51,906 bases of DNA from Desulfocapsaceae bacterium. Lineage in GTDB: Bacteria; Desulfobacterota; Desulfobulbia; Desulfobulbales; Desulfocapsaceae. Below the pieces are notes generated by a model. The model saw only the letters and a list, made by a program, of their open reading frames with translations, was not told where the DNA came from and ran no database searches. How positions within the stretch are numbered: position 1 is the first letter of the stretch; each line of letters opens with the position of its first letter. Location of the stretch: NCBI GenBank assembly GCA_030653035.1, contig JAUSAB010000110.1:1-51906 (forward strand). The letters run 5' to 3'. Made by a program: the position numbers and the translations under genes. Of the stretch, positions 37,217-47,761 are shown piece after piece.

Positions 37217-39193
37217 ATGTACCAGAGACTCTCCATATTCCAACCGACCATTTGTCTCACCCTTTGCCTTTTGCTTGTTTTGAGCTTCGGATCAGTTTTT
37301 GCTGAAAACAGCCCGAGCACAACGAACAACTCCTATGTCATTCAGGATATCAAGTCAAACCTACAGGGGAACGCCTTGAGTATCGAAATTATTGGTAATA
37401 GTCTACCTGACTATAATACTTTTGAACTCTTTAATCCCCAGCGGCTTATTCTTGATATTGCCCATGCCAGCCTTGACAAAAAAATAAATCCAGAAAAAAT
37501 CATCCCTGACAACAGCTACGCGAAACTTGCCACCAAATCGCTTGCGGAGCAGGACCCCAGTATCACCCGCTTTGAAATCACCATCAACGAAAGTCATACC
37601 TACTCAGTGGACCGTGACAAAAACAATCTCTTGATCCTGATCCATCCCAAAGCAGATACCGTTTCAACCACATCCAATGAAAATGTTGCCACTGCCGCAC
37701 CTGCTCCAAAAGAGGTGGCCACAATAATATTGCATGACATGACCATCAAAAAAGGAACGGAACAATCTGAAATCCTGATTCAGGCCGACGTTCCGATCAA
37801 AGACTTCCGGCACAATATTGTTGTCGACAAAAAAGGCCTTCCCGACATGATGTATATCGATATAACGGGAGTGGATGGATCAAAATTGGCACGAGAGACG
37901 GAAATCGGCACCGCCCTGAGCAAGATCAGGGTGGCACCCAAAGGAACAGGGATCCGCCTGCTCTTTGATTCTGGTCTGCCAAAACTTTTTGATTATACAG
38001 TAACGACTAATCCGAAAGGACTGCTAGTAATTATTAAAGAGACACAACAAGAAAAAAAGACAACATCACAGGATGAGGTTAATAGCTCTCTCCAGTCTCC
38101 AGTTGCAAAAGATGTAAAAGCACCGAAGGATGCTCCTAAAGATGTGACGCTGGAAAATCTGATAGATTCTTCTGCAACAGCAATGAAAAAAGGAAAAGCA
38201 AAAACGCAAAGCATTACTGACACAGAATCTCCAGAAAATTCTTTTAACTTTGGCGGATACAAAGACGCCAAAAAAATAAGTGTAGATTTTTACAAGATAG
38301 ATCTTCACAATGTCTTTCGACTGTTCAATGATATCAGTGGCCAAAACATCATCGTTGATGAAGCGGTGAAAGGATCTCTCACCCTGAAGCTCAATGATGT
38401 TCCTTGGGATTTTGCGCTTGATATCATTCTCAACCTCAAAGACCTACGTAAAGAAGAACGTTTTAATACAATAGTTATCTATCCAGCCGACAAAGCATTT
38501 GTCTGGCCAGAACGTGCCCAGGACAACCTCTCTGTCAAGGCCGACATTGAGATTAAGCAGGAACAAGACGCTTTGATCATTGAACAGAGCGCAGCTCAAT
38601 CAGATGAGATTACACAGTCCAAAGAACTGATTCGCAAAGCCAGGATTGAAGAAAAGGCTGATAATATGGAAAAGGCCGGCACTCTCTATGAGCAAGCCTT
38701 TAAACTTGATCCAAAGAATGCCAAACTGGCAAACCGATTAGCAAGCCTTTATCTGGCAAGTCTGGGAATAAATGCCAAAGCCGTCTATTTTGCCAAGGAA
38801 AGTCTGAAAATAGAGCCGAAGAATAGTCAAGCAGCCCTTTATGCTGCCATTGGTCTGGCAAACATGAACCAAACTGCCGAGGCCACAGACTATTTTGCCC
38901 AAAGTATCAGCGACCCAACACCGAGGAAAGAGGCATTGATCAGCTACGCCAGCTTCAGTGAGCAGAACGGACAACCAGACGCCGCCCTGAAACTTATTGC
39001 CAAATACACTGCGCTGTATGGCGAGTCTGTTGAAACAATGGTTGCCAAGGCAAGAATCTATGACAAAATGGGGCAGAAAGAAAAAGCAACCGACCAGTAT
39101 CGCGCACTTCTGGCCTCAGGTTATCAACTGGTTCCCGGCCTGAAACAATACATACAAAGTCGGTTGAGCGAGAATACTCCCCCAGCTATCTAA
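37217..39193 (+). CDS. AMIN-AMIN-STN-TPR pilus protein (PilQ N-half without secretin)
   Basis: A 658-residue periplasmic protein. The signal peptide is ~1-30. Two AMIN domains follow (~35-140 and ~165-275), and an STN/secretin N0 domain (~350-435: VDFYKIDLHNVFRLFNDISG, later TLKLNDVPWDFALDIIL). Up to this point it is the N-terminal architecture of PilQ. Then, instead of N1 and secretin domains, it has about five TPR-like units (~465-650). The pore-forming part is encoded separately by the MshL-like gene that follows. AMIN domains bind peptidoglycan. The order suggests a split of PilQ function with a TPR scaffold like MshN (inference). Confidence 0.85.
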   Translation: MYQRLSIFQPTICLTLCLLLVLSFGSVFAENSPSTTNNSYVIQDIKSNLQGNALSIEIIGNSLPDYNTFELFNPQRLILDIAHASLDKKINPEKIIPDNSYAKLATKSLAEQDPSITRFEITINESHTYSVDRDKNNLLILIHPKADTVSTTSNENVATAAPAPKEVATIILHDMTIKKGTEQSEILIQADVPIKDFRHNIVVDKKGLPDMMYIDITGVDGSKLARETEIGTALSKIRVAPKGTGIRLLFDSGLPKLFDYTVTTNPKGLLVIIKETQQEKKTTSQDEVNSSLQSPVAKDVKAPKDAPKDVTLENLIDSSATAMKKGKAKTQSITDTESPENSFNFGGYKDAKKISVDFYKIDLHNVFRLFNDISGQNIIVDEAVKGSLTLKLNDVPWDFALDIILNLKDLRKEERFNTIVIYPADKAFVWPERAQDNLSVKADIEIKQEQDALIIEQSAAQSDEITQSKELIRKARIEEKADNMEKAGTLYEQAFKLDPKNAKLANRLASLYLASLGINAKAVYFAKESLKIEPKNSQAALYAAIGLANMNQTAEATDYFAQSISDPTPRKEALISYASFSEQNGQPDAALKLIAKYTALYGESVETMVAKARIYDKMGQKEKATDQYRALLASGYQLVPGLKQYIQSRLSENTPPAI

Positions 39194-39257
39194 AAAACGA
39201 ATTTTCCGGATTGAGGCCCAACATTACTTTCTAAACGACGGATAAAATATAATTGAG

Positions 39258-39290
39258 CGAGGGGGATTTTAACCCAAAAATCTCCCCTCG
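39258..39290. repeat. Strong hairpin between AMIN-TPR and secretin genes
   Basis: CGAGGGGGATTTT (39258-39270) and AAAAATCTCCCCTCG (39276-39290) form a stem of about 13 pairs with one bulge. No T-tract follows, so it is more likely an mRNA-stabilising or processing structure than a terminator. It lies in a ~240-base gap inside an otherwise tight operon, so differential expression of the secretin is possible. Confidence 0.55.
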
Positions 39291-39474
39291 ACCGAGCCAC
39301 AAATTATCATCTACCAAATTTATGGCATCACGACCGGAAATCAACTGCTGAATCAAGCAGTTCTACAGTAGGTTTAACAATATACTTTCGTAAAAGTTTT
39401 AATTTTTACTTTGCACGCAGGTTTGCTCAGACATGACACGTTTCGCTTATTCTTTAATGGCCAAGAGGTTTTCC

Positions 39475-41286
39475 ATGAAAATTAGATCACAAGTGGCGCC
39501 AGCACTCGCTATCTTCCTTCTTTCCCTTGTTCTTTTTTCCTGTAGTCCATTGACCGCAGAACCAGAGAAACAGACAGCACAAGCTGTAAAACCGGTTACC
39601 CAGGACGCAACGCCGCCATCTCTGCCGGTTCAATACCAGAAGCCATCGTATCTTGTTGATAGCGCCAGTAAGGACGCACTGGACAATAAAACAGATGATG
39701 CAGTGCTTAAGGTTGGCGCCAAGATCAGTTCCACCAAAAAAGTTGCTCTCAGGGAAATCATGAAACCCTTAGCCAGCCAGAAAAAATTAAATATCTCCTG
39801 GGCCAGTGATGTCAACCAAGACGCCTTGGTTGACGTGGATATTCAGGCCAATGATGATTTTTATAAGGCCATTGAGAATCTCCTGCGCCAGGTTGATTAT
39901 TTTTATGAAATCAATGGAACCACTCTTATTATCAAATACCGTGAAACCAAACAATTTCAGATTGCCATGCCCTTTAAAAAGCAATCTTTTACCACAAGTA
40001 CCGGGGGTAATGTCCTTGGCGGTGGCGGTGAGGACGTGGCGAAGAATATAGAAGGGACACTCAAACTCTCAAGCGAAAAAAACGAATTTGATATTTGGGA
40101 AAATATGAAATTAAATCTTGACAGTATCCTCGAAATCTGGACCTATCGCAGGGAAGGTGAAACGGTTGAGAAGGATACCAAAAAGACTGGCGAAACAGCG
40201 GGTGCAAGAACTTACGCCAAAGGTACTCAGGATGATACTAAAGATAGTACAAACAAAAAAACCGATGGAGAGGACCAAGAAAAACAAACAAAAAGCGGAC
40301 AAGTATCTGGTGGTAAAGGATTTTACATCATAGATAAACCTGTTGGCCTGATAACAGTAACTGCCCCCCGTCCTCTACTCGAAAAAGTTGAAGCGTATTT
40401 TACTTCCCTCAAAAAGGAGCTCTATAAGCAGATCTCTATTGAGGCCAAGATCATTGAGGTCCAATTAACTGATGACTCTTCTATCGGTATTAATTGGACA
40501 AAAGTCCTTAAGAACTTTGACATCAATGGCGCGGTTCAATTTGGTGCTCAAGCGGTTAATGGCGTGCTGCCCCCGGGCGTAACCCAGGCTGGTCAAATCT
40601 TCCCCTATGTTTTTTCCAATGACACGGACGGCAAATGGAATAACGGCACCAATCATGGTTCGGTTTACGACCCAACCCGGTTGATATCCAACATCAGAAT
40701 CAATACTGCCAATTTTGATGTCTTTCTCAACGCCCTCCAGACTGAAGGAAATACTAAAATTCTTTCCAATCCCAAGATCAGCGTTCTCAATGGCCAACCA
40801 TCAATGATTTCTGTTGGTCGCAATGTCACATACGTTAAAAAAGTAACATCCTCCTTCACTGCGGGGACAGGGGGTACCAGCGGCACCTACACTTTTACCG
40901 CTGAACCTGGCTCCATTCTTTCTGGTGTTGGCTTGGGTCTGACTGCCACAATTCTTGATAATAATGAAATCGTCATGGACTTAGTGCCAGTTACCTCCGA
41001 ACTGGAAGAAGGAACAGAAAAAGGAATTGTTGTTGCGGGATTGGGTGAATCCGCCATTACGCTGGGTTTGCCTGTTGTCAATATCCGGGAAATGAGTACT
41101 ACCGTCAGGGTTAAAGATGGGGAGATGCTGGTCATTGGTGGACTCATCAGCGACATGAGCTCAACTGATGGAAACTTTGCCCCTGTTGTTGGCGATATCC
41201 CACTGATCAAGTATTTGTTCGGCCATGAAGAAAAGGTAAAGCATAAACGTGAATTGATCATTTTACTAAAACCACACATTATTTAA
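39475..41286 (+). CDS. MshL-like type IV pilus secretin, lipoprotein
   Basis: 603 residues from the ATG at 39475, chosen because AAGAGG precedes it and a lipoprotein signal peptide begins there (lipobox LFSC, Cys at about 23); ATG 39433 is the alternative. An N0/STN-like domain (~80-170: LREIMKPLASQKKLNISW) and a charged low-complexity insertion (~225-280, rich in Lys/Thr/Asp) precede the secretin domain: ISIEAKIIEVQL, SNPKISVLNGQPSMISVG, and GEMLVIGGLI followed by VVGDIPLIKYLFG and LIILLKPHII. This is the MshL pattern. It should form the outer-membrane pore of the pilus. Confidence 0.9.
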   Translation: MKIRSQVAPALAIFLLSLVLFSCSPLTAEPEKQTAQAVKPVTQDATPPSLPVQYQKPSYLVDSASKDALDNKTDDAVLKVGAKISSTKKVALREIMKPLASQKKLNISWASDVNQDALVDVDIQANDDFYKAIENLLRQVDYFYEINGTTLIIKYRETKQFQIAMPFKKQSFTTSTGGNVLGGGGEDVAKNIEGTLKLSSEKNEFDIWENMKLNLDSILEIWTYRREGETVEKDTKKTGETAGARTYAKGTQDDTKDSTNKKTDGEDQEKQTKSGQVSGGKGFYIIDKPVGLITVTAPRPLLEKVEAYFTSLKKELYKQISIEAKIIEVQLTDDSSIGINWTKVLKNFDINGAVQFGAQAVNGVLPPGVTQAGQIFPYVFSNDTDGKWNNGTNHGSVYDPTRLISNIRINTANFDVFLNALQTEGNTKILSNPKISVLNGQPSMISVGRNVTYVKKVTSSFTAGTGGTSGTYTFTAEPGSILSGVGLGLTATILDNNEIVMDLVPVTSELEEGTEKGIVVAGLGESAITLGLPVVNIREMSTTVRVKDGEMLVIGGLISDMSSTDGNFAPVVGDIPLIKYLFGHEEKVKHKRELIILLKPHII

Positions 41287-41335
41287 GCTCTTAACAAAAA
41301 ACAGAAAACAATACCTTTTTTACAGGGAGAAAATC

Positions 41336-42361
41336 ATGAAGAGGTTACATTACGCACTGTGCGGTCTGATGGTACTGTTACTCGCCGGTTGCGGACAAAC
41401 TGTTGTTGAAACCCTGCAGGTATCGCAAGCAGGAGGGCCCAATGCCCCAGGCAAGGGAAAAACCATTGTTATCCTGCCCTTTGCTGATTACACGAATGCA
41501 GATACGCTTGCCGCCGCTCACCGTCGTGATATGGCCATCACCGAATCCTTGACAGACCGCCTTGTCACCAATGGATTCAAACTTCCCATCCAGGAAGATG
41601 TCTTTGCCTACATGGTTGATCAATCCATTATCAGTCTGGTCGCCTATGAACAAAAAAACTCGGTCTCCCTCAACAATGAATTGAGCGCAGAGTGGTCTGA
41701 TGTCATGAAAGATCAAATCCGTGGTTATATCTCCGAACAACAAACCCAACGAGACAATCAGCTCGCCGCGAGCCCTGGCACCCATGGACTCACCGAACAA
41801 ACTGTCGCCAAGATTGGCAGAAAATTCCATGCTGACTACATCGTCCGTGGTCGTATTCTCGAATTTAAGACACGGCAGGAGCATACCTGGGCCCCATGGA
41901 AACGAGGCATTTTACCCTTTATCTCTGGTAGCACCAGTCAGGTCGCCTTTGGCTTTGCAAGCACTGATCAATACGACAACATGAATAACATGATTGCCGG
42001 TGGTACCTGGGGCGGAATTATTGGACATAATGTTGGTGGCCCATGGGATACAACCGATGGCGGCTCAGAGATCCTGGGGGTTTCTGGAAGCAATGATGCT
42101 AATACCATTTTGTGGGGAGCCGTTGGTGCGCTTGCAGGAAGTGAGGCAAAAAATAGCGGCCGGGTAGATCAGGCAGTGGTGCAGATGCGCATCTGGATTC
42201 AGGAAGCTGCCACGGGCAATGTGGTATGGACCAATCGAGTAGATGTCAAGGTCTCTCCAGAATCAGTGCTGGCAGACAAACAATACGACGCCCTGTTTAA
42301 CCAGGCCATCGAAAAGGGGGTCACCACCCTTATCGACAATTTTGTCACCACCGTTCTATAG
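41336..42361 (+). CDS. CsgG/FlgO-like outer-membrane lipoprotein
   Basis: A 341-residue lipoprotein with lipobox LLAGC (Cys19) and a good GGGAGA ribosome site. The segment KTIVILPFADYTNAD and the following TDRLVTNGFKLPIQEDV resemble the fold shared by CsgG, FlgO and TolB N-domain proteins. A Gly-rich stretch (~220-280, with GGTWGGIIGHNVGG and GAVGALAG) could be a membrane-inserting hairpin. The end, NVVWTNRVDVKV, fits CsgG-like proteins. As last gene of the operon it may help place or stabilise the secretin (inference). Confidence 0.65.
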   Translation: MKRLHYALCGLMVLLLAGCGQTVVETLQVSQAGGPNAPGKGKTIVILPFADYTNADTLAAAHRRDMAITESLTDRLVTNGFKLPIQEDVFAYMVDQSIISLVAYEQKNSVSLNNELSAEWSDVMKDQIRGYISEQQTQRDNQLAASPGTHGLTEQTVAKIGRKFHADYIVRGRILEFKTRQEHTWAPWKRGILPFISGSTSQVAFGFASTDQYDNMNNMIAGGTWGGIIGHNVGGPWDTTDGGSEILGVSGSNDANTILWGAVGALAGSEAKNSGRVDQAVVQMRIWIQEAATGNVVWTNRVDVKVSPESVLADKQYDALFNQAIEKGVTTLIDNFVTTVL

Positions 42362-42379
42362 GCCACAAAGAGGCTGAAA

Positions 42380-42432
42380 GCCAAAAGAAAAGGCCCTTAT
42401 TCCCACAAGGAATAAGGGCCTTTTCTTTTGGC
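42380..42432. terminator. Bidirectional terminator, 24-bp perfect stem
   Basis: A perfect 24-bp inverted repeat with the 5-nt loop CACAA. The central stem AAGGCCCTTATTCC is flanked by A/T-rich arms, so each strand gives a stem followed by TTTTCTTTT. It separates the pil operon on the plus strand from secB on the minus strand and fits both. Confidence 0.92.
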
Positions 42433-42463
42433 GCCCCTTTTCGAACAAAAAGCTCTTAGTGTA

Positions 42464-42943
42464 TCAATTCTCCTGCTGCGTATCTTTCTGTTTCTTGGAA
42501 TTCTGATACAAACCCATAAAATTGATAGGTTCCATCAAAAATGGGATAAACCCTCCATCAACCGATATCTGACTCACAATTTGCCGGGTAAAGGGAAAAA
42601 GCAAGGTTGGACAATCAACACTGAGTACCATCTCCAGATGCTCTTCCGGGATATTCTTAAGCAGGTAAGCAGCCGCATGTTCAATCTCCATGATAAACAT
42701 GGTCTTGTCATTGTTTCCCTTATCAACAATTTTGGCCGTGATCTGCAGACTCACCTCAAAATGGTCATCGCCAAGATTTTTATGATTCAATTTCAAATTC
42801 ACGTCAACCTTAGGCTCTGAATTCTGAAGCCGGTACACCTCAGGGGCATTTGGATTTTCAAAGGAAAAATCCTTGATATACATCTTCTGCATCCGAAAAA
42901 CCGGACCCTCGCCGGCACCATTATTCCCATGTTCTTCAGTCAT
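42464..42943 (-). CDS. secB: Protein-export chaperone SecB
   Basis: A 159-residue cytosolic chaperone that keeps preproteins unfolded and passes them to SecA. Family blocks are YIKDFSFENPNAPEVY near the start, VSLQITAKIVDKG in the middle, and LFPFTRQIVSQISVDGGFIP towards the end. SecB is common in proteobacteria. Together with SecG and LepB it makes three export genes in this window. Confidence 0.95.
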   Translation of the reverse strand: MTEEHGNNGAGEGPVFRMQKMYIKDFSFENPNAPEVYRLQNSEPKVDVNLKLNHKNLGDDHFEVSLQITAKIVDKGNNDKTMFIMEIEHAAAYLLKNIPEEHLEMVLSVDCPTLLFPFTRQIVSQISVDGGFIPFLMEPINFMGLYQNSKKQKDTQQEN

Positions 42944-43093
42944 TGTAACAAACCTCTTAAAATAACAAAAAATTCATTTCGCATCATCTGATGCATACTT
43001 AAACGCCAATTACAACAAATTACCATAAAGCAAAAAATGAGTGGACGCAAAGAAAAACCTAACTCCTTGCATCATTTCAGCATCGTTTTGACT

Positions 43094-45949
43094 TCATTTC
43101 ACCTTCTTCCTTTCAGTTTCAAGCACCTTTCCTAAAAACCTGCCAGTATATGAAGTCGTTTCCCCTGCCACCTCCTCTGGAGTGCCACAGACTACAATCC
43201 TGCCACCCAGATCGCCACCCTCAGGCCCCACATCTATAATCCAGTCAGCCGTTTTTATCACGTCCAGATTGTGCTCGATAACAACCACGGTATTGCCATG
43301 ATCAACCAAGCGTCCAAGAACCGCCAGCAAATGTTGGATATCTGCAGGATGAAGCCCAGTTGTCGGCTCATCCAGTATATACAAGGTTCTGCCGCTGGCT
43401 CGCCCTGACAGCTCTTTGGCCAGCTTCACTCTCTGAGCCTCACCTCCAGATAGGGTTACCGAAGACTGTCCAAGGGTAATATAAGCAAGCCCAACATCAA
43501 ACAGGGTTTGCAGTCGATTTTTTAAGGGGGGAATATTCTGAAAAAAATTCAACGCCTCTTCCACGGTCATGGACAAGACATCATGAATATTTTTATCACG
43601 ATAACGAATTTCAAGCGTATCCTGATTATATCGCATTCCTTTACAGGATTCACAAATCACATAGATATCAGGAAGAAAATGCATCGCAATCTTGTTGACA
43701 CCTTCACCCTCACAGGCCTCACAGCGACCGCCCTTCATGTTAAAACTGAACTGTCCCAGCTTATACCCTCTAGCCCGCGACTCTGGTAGCCGGGCAAACA
43801 GCTCACGAATGGGTGTAAAGACACCGGTATAGGTCGCAGGATTCGATCGTGGCGTCCGGCCAATCGGGCTCTGATCAATATCAATAATCTTATCCACACG
43901 GTCCAGGCCAGACAAGATCGCGCCGTCAAGCTGCACCTTCGGCAATCTCTGTTCCAGTCCTTTTTGAGCCATCCGAAACAAGGTCTCCATCACCAGAGAA
44001 CTTTTCCCCGAGCCAGATACCCCGGTGACACAGGTCATCACTCCTAATGGAAACGCGACCTCCACCTGCTTCAAGTTATTCACTGAGCCGTTCTGCAGCA
44101 AGAGCGAATCCTGCTTCCCCTTGCGAACTCGTCTTCTCTTAACTGGCAACTCTATCTTCATTCGGCCAGAGAGATAGGCCCCAGTCAATGACTGTTGACA
44201 ATCCAACAATCCGGGAACCCGACCATTATACACAACCTCTCCCCCATGGACACCAGCGCCAGGCCCCATATCAAGGACATGATCAGCGGCGAGAATGGTA
44301 TCGGTATCGTGCTCAACGACAATAACACTGTTGCCAAGATCACGTAATTCCACCAGGGTTTTGATAAGTTTCTGATTATCACGCTGATGGAGTCCGATAC
44401 TTGGCTCATCAAGGATATAAAGGACTCCTGCCAGACGCGACCCAATCTGGGAGGCCAGCCTGATCCGTTGCGCCTCACCGCCTGACAAAGTCCCGGATCG
44501 CCGCTCCAGCGAAAGATAGCCCAAGCCCACATCTTCCAAAAAAGAAAGACGATCAATAATCTCTTTCAAAATAGGCTGGCCAATCTGCCGCTCACGAACA
44601 CTTAACGGCAAAAGAGGGAGCTCACGAAGCAAGGTGTCAATGGACAGACAAGTCAGCGCATGGATCGACCACTTTCCAATCCGTACCGCCAGAGCTTCCG
44701 GCTTTAACCGGGCGCCATGGCAACGAGGACAGGTCTGCTCATTCATATAACGTGCCAGTTCCTCACGCACCATAGCCGATTGCGTCTCATGATACCGACG
44801 ATCGAGTTGCGGGATAACTCCCTCAAAACTCTGCTCCGAGCGCATCGCACGCTTCCCTTTCTGATAATGAAAGGAGATCTCATCTCGCCCGGAACCGTAT
44901 AAAATAATTTCCTGAATCCGAGACGGCAGCTTATGAAAAGGCGTCTCCATGGAAAACTGATAATGACCGGCAAGCGCGGCCAGCATCTGGCCGGAATAGG
45001 AACTCTCCATCCTTTTCCCCCAGGGGGCAATGGCACCATCGACAAGACTCAAAGACGGCTCCGGGACAAGCAGTTCCGGATCAAAAAATTGTTTTACACC
45101 TAAGCCGCCGCACTCTTCACAGGCGCCTTGCGGATTATTAAAAGAAAAGAGCTGGGGAGAAAGAGCGGGCATGGAGAGGCCACAGCTATGACAGGCCGCA
45201 AGTTCACTGAACAGTTGTTCCCTGCCCTCATCAGGAAACAGGGCTAATAAAAATCCCGCCGTCAACTTGACTGCCGTGTTAACTGAATCCGAGAGACGAC
45301 GGCGGATTGATTGTTTCAGCGCCAGCCTGTCCACCACCACCTCAATGGAATGCCGACGGTTTTTATCAAGGGCTTCTACCTCATCAGCATGCAGGATATC
45401 ACCATCAACCCTGACCCTGACAAAACCCTCTTTTCTGATCCGGGCCAAAACCTGCTCATGCCGTCCTTTTTGGTTAACGATAAGCGGTGCCAGCAAGACC
45501 ACCTTTGTCCCTTCCGGCAGGGCCAGCAAACCAAGAACCATCTCCTCGATCGTTTGTGAGCGAATTTCCTCTCCACACTGAGGACAACAGGGATGGCCAC
45601 AACGGGCATACAGTAGTCGGAGATGGTCATAAATCTCAGTGACCGTGCCAACGGTTGAGCGCGGGTTTTTACTCGTGGTCTTCTGTTCGATCGATACCGC
45701 AGGTGAAAGCCCCTCCAGGGAATCCACATCCGGCTTATCCATCTGCCCCAGGAACTGTCGTGCATAGGTGGAGAGTGATTCCACATAGCGGCGCTGTCCT
45801 TCCGCGTACAAGGTGTCAAAGGCAAGTGTTGATTTGCCGGAACCGGAAAGCCCGGTAAAAACCACCAGGCTGTTGCGCGGTAAATCCACATCAATATTTT
45901 TCAGATTATGCATCCGCGCCCCGCGGATACTCAAGGTCTGTGGTTCCAT
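43094..45949 (-). CDS. uvrA: UvrABC excinuclease subunit A
   Basis: A 951-residue DNA-damage recognition ATPase of normal length. The first Walker A is [20 protein letters not shown] (about residues 31-50). Zinc modules are CPQCG/CHSCG-like in the insertion regions and CEACEGEG in the second half. Signatures [17 protein letters not shown] and [19 protein letters not shown] mark both ABC halves, each followed by LYILDEP. UvrA with UvrB starts nucleotide-excision repair. It stands alone on the minus strand. Confidence 0.98.
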   Translation of the reverse strand: MEPQTLSIRGARMHNLKNIDVDLPRNSLVVFTGLSGSGKSTLAFDTLYAEGQRRYVESLSTYARQFLGQMDKPDVDSLEGLSPAVSIEQKTTSKNPRSTVGTVTEIYDHLRLLYARCGHPCCPQCGEEIRSQTIEEMVLGLLALPEGTKVVLLAPLIVNQKGRHEQVLARIRKEGFVRVRVDGDILHADEVEALDKNRRHSIEVVVDRLALKQSIRRRLSDSVNTAVKLTAGFLLALFPDEGREQLFSELAACHSCGLSMPALSPQLFSFNNPQGACEECGGLGVKQFFDPELLVPEPSLSLVDGAIAPWGKRMESSYSGQMLAALAGHYQFSMETPFHKLPSRIQEIILYGSGRDEISFHYQKGKRAMRSEQSFEGVIPQLDRRYHETQSAMVREELARYMNEQTCPRCHGARLKPEALAVRIGKWSIHALTCLSIDTLLRELPLLPLSVRERQIGQPILKEIIDRLSFLEDVGLGYLSLERRSGTLSGGEAQRIRLASQIGSRLAGVLYILDEPSIGLHQRDNQKLIKTLVELRDLGNSVIVVEHDTDTILAADHVLDMGPGAGVHGGEVVYNGRVPGLLDCQQSLTGAYLSGRMKIELPVKRRRVRKGKQDSLLLQNGSVNNLKQVEVAFPLGVMTCVTGVSGSGKSSLVMETLFRMAQKGLEQRLPKVQLDGAILSGLDRVDKIIDIDQSPIGRTPRSNPATYTGVFTPIRELFARLPESRARGYKLGQFSFNMKGGRCEACEGEGVNKIAMHFLPDIYVICESCKGMRYNQDTLEIRYRDKNIHDVLSMTVEEALNFFQNIPPLKNRLQTLFDVGLAYITLGQSSVTLSGGEAQRVKLAKELSGRASGRTLYILDEPTTGLHPADIQHLLAVLGRLVDHGNTVVVIEHNLDVIKTADWIIDVGPEGGDLGGRIVVCGTPEEVAGETTSYTGRFLGKVLETERKKVK

Positions 45950-45978
45950 GAAAGCATCAACCCTAAAAATGAAAAAAC

Positions 45979-46395
45979 TTATACAGACCCAAACTGCATA
46001 TGATCCACCTTGATACAGCGATCCATAATCACCACAAGACCAGCCTTTTCCGCCAGGGCAGCCGCCTCATGGTTCACGATTCCCTGCTGCATCCAGATCA
46101 CCTTTGCACCGATGGCAATAGCCTCTGCAACCACCGGCATCACATCCTCAGAACGTCTGAAGATATCCACCACATCCACAGGCTCTGGAATCGAGACAAG
46201 ATCGGGGTAACAGGTAACTCCGCAGATCTCGCTGTGCCCAGGATTAACCGGAATAACACGAAATCCAGCTTGCATCAAATAGCAGCCCACCATATGACTC
46301 GGTCGATTCTCTTTGGGTGAAAAACCAACTACGGCAATGGTTTTCGCAGTATGTAAAACCTCTTTCACATGGGCAAGTACTGGTATATTAAACAT
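45979..46395 (-). CDS. CoA-binding (YccU-like) protein
   Basis: A 138-residue single Rossmann domain of the CoA-binding family related to succinyl-CoA synthetase alpha. Motifs are [39 protein letters not shown], and [20 protein letters not shown], then [12 protein letters not shown] at the end. The role of these stand-alone proteins is not settled. It lies about 30 bases before uvrA on the same strand. Confidence 0.92.
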   Translation of the reverse strand: MFNIPVLAHVKEVLHTAKTIAVVGFSPKENRPSHMVGCYLMQAGFRVIPVNPGHSEICGVTCYPDLVSIPEPVDVVDIFRRSEDVMPVVAEAIAIGAKVIWMQQGIVNHEAAALAEKAGLVVIMDRCIKVDHMQFGSV

Positions 46396-46479
46396 ATCGG
46401 ATCACTGTAACCGGAAATAATATATGGATTTTTGACAGGAGTGAACCACTTTTGCGAGAAAAGGATTTACCACTTATAC

Positions 46480-46515
46480 AGGCTATGGTATTTTAACTCG
46501 TTATTATCATAGCCT
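46480..46515. repeat. Inverted repeat in the glyQ leader
   Basis: AGGCTATGGTA (46480-46490) and TATCATAGCCT (46505-46515) can pair over 11 positions, one a G-U, with a 14-base loop. It lies ~60 bases before the glyQ start in the divergent region. No T-tract or T-box specifier pattern is seen. It may be an operator or a transcript structure. Confidence 0.4.
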
Positions 46516-46576
46516 GAAAGAATAAATTAAATAGTAAACACTCTTTTGCTCTTTTGCTAAAATTTAAGGAATTTCA

Positions 46577-47488
46577 ATGAATTTTCAAGATATCATCCTG
46601 GAGCTGAACCATTACTGGGCAGATCAGGGATGCGTCATTCAACAACCCTATGACATGGAAGTTGGCGCCGGAACATTTCATCCAGCCACCCTGCTCCGAT
46701 CACTGGGACCGGAACCCTGGAAGGCTGCTTACCCACAACCATCAAGACGTCCAACCGATGGCCGTTATGGCAATAACCCTAACCGCCTGCAGCATTATTA
46801 TCAATACCAAGTAGTTCTCAAACCATCTCCCCTTGATGTCCAGGATCTCTACCTGAAAAGCCTGAAACGTTTTGGGCTGAATCCACTTGAACACGATATT
46901 CGTTTTGTTGAAGACGACTGGGAATCACCAACCTTAGGGGCTTGGGGACTGGGCTGGGAAGTATGGCTGGATGGAATGGAAGTAACCCAGTTCACCTATT
47001 TCCAACAGGCAGGATCTATTGATCTTCACCCTATCACCGTGGAAATCACTTATGGCCTGGAACGACTTGCCATGTATCTCCAAGGAGTTGACAGTGTTTA
47101 CAATATTGCCTGGAATGATACAGTCAGTTATGGTGAAATCTTTCACCAAGCAGAGGTTGAATTCTCGACCTTTAATTTTGAAGAGGCCAATGTCGAAAGA
47201 CTGATCTCATTCTTTGACATCTACGAACAAGAAGCGCTTAAACTCGTAGAAAAAAAGCTCATCCTGCCAGCTTATGACTACTGCCTGAAATGCTCACACA
47301 CCTTCAATCTGCTGGATGCACGCAAGGCAATAAGCGTGGCGGAACGAACTCGCTATATTGGCAGAATCAGGAATATTGCCAGAAAAGTGGCAGAACAATA
47401 CGTCATCCAAAGGGAAGAAATGGGGCATCCGTTGATCAAAGCAGGGCAACCTGCAGACAAAGTATTCACAAACCAACTACACCTCTGA
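46577..47488 (+). CDS. glyQ: Glycine-tRNA ligase alpha subunit
   Basis: A 303-residue class II synthetase subunit that activates glycine and charges tRNA-Gly with GlyS. Hallmarks are the start [39 protein letters not shown], the [20 protein letters not shown] stretch, and [17 protein letters not shown] precedes the ATG by seven bases. The beta-subunit gene glyS normally follows directly, but here the next feature is selC on the opposite strand, 8 bases away. Confidence 0.97.
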   Translation: MNFQDIILELNHYWADQGCVIQQPYDMEVGAGTFHPATLLRSLGPEPWKAAYPQPSRRPTDGRYGNNPNRLQHYYQYQVVLKPSPLDVQDLYLKSLKRFGLNPLEHDIRFVEDDWESPTLGAWGLGWEVWLDGMEVTQFTYFQQAGSIDLHPITVEITYGLERLAMYLQGVDSVYNIAWNDTVSYGEIFHQAEVEFSTFNFEEANVERLISFFDIYEQEALKLVEKKLILPAYDYCLKCSHTFNLLDARKAISVAERTRYIGRIRNIARKVAEQYVIQREEMGHPLIKAGQPADKVFTNQLHL

Positions 47489-47496
47489 AAGAAAAA

Positions 47497-47594
47497 TGGC
47501 GGAAGTGCATGGGAATCGAACCCACCTATCAGGCTATTAACCCGACACACCGGATTTGAAGTCCGGGAGGGCCACCAGTACCCTGCCCACTTCC
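47497..47594 (-). tRNA. selC: tRNA-Sec (selenocysteine), anticodon TCA
   Basis: 98 nt including CCA. The long acceptor stem begins GGAAGTGG and ends CACTTCC before GCCA. The D-arm is GGGTACTGGTGGCCCT-like. The anticodon stem GGACTTCAAATCC carries TCA. A long variable arm (GTGTGTCGGGTTAATAGCCT) and T-arm GGTGGGTTCGATTCCC follow. These proportions and the TCA anticodon are specific to selenocysteine tRNA. It shows that the organism inserts selenocysteine. It is convergent with glyQ. Confidence 0.95.
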
Positions 47595-47761
47595 ACAGCA
47601 TCTGTATAACAAGAGGTCTTAAACTTAATAGATATTGACCCTGAAAACAACTTTTTATTCTGCTTCTTTTTTCTATAAAAGAAAAAGAAGTATTCTCTGA
47701 CAACAACGACAAGACTTCTTTTTTCTTCAACCCCGACCCAAGAGATAAAATCACAAACGCC

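Noticed and set aside
39433-39475. Earlier start for the secretin gene
   Set aside because: The 14 extra residues come before a good lipoprotein signal peptide that has its own ribosome site at 39475, so the shorter form is preferred.
46396-46576. T-box or other riboswitch before glyQ
   Set aside because: Only one inverted repeat is present; no specifier loop, T-box sequence or terminator was found.
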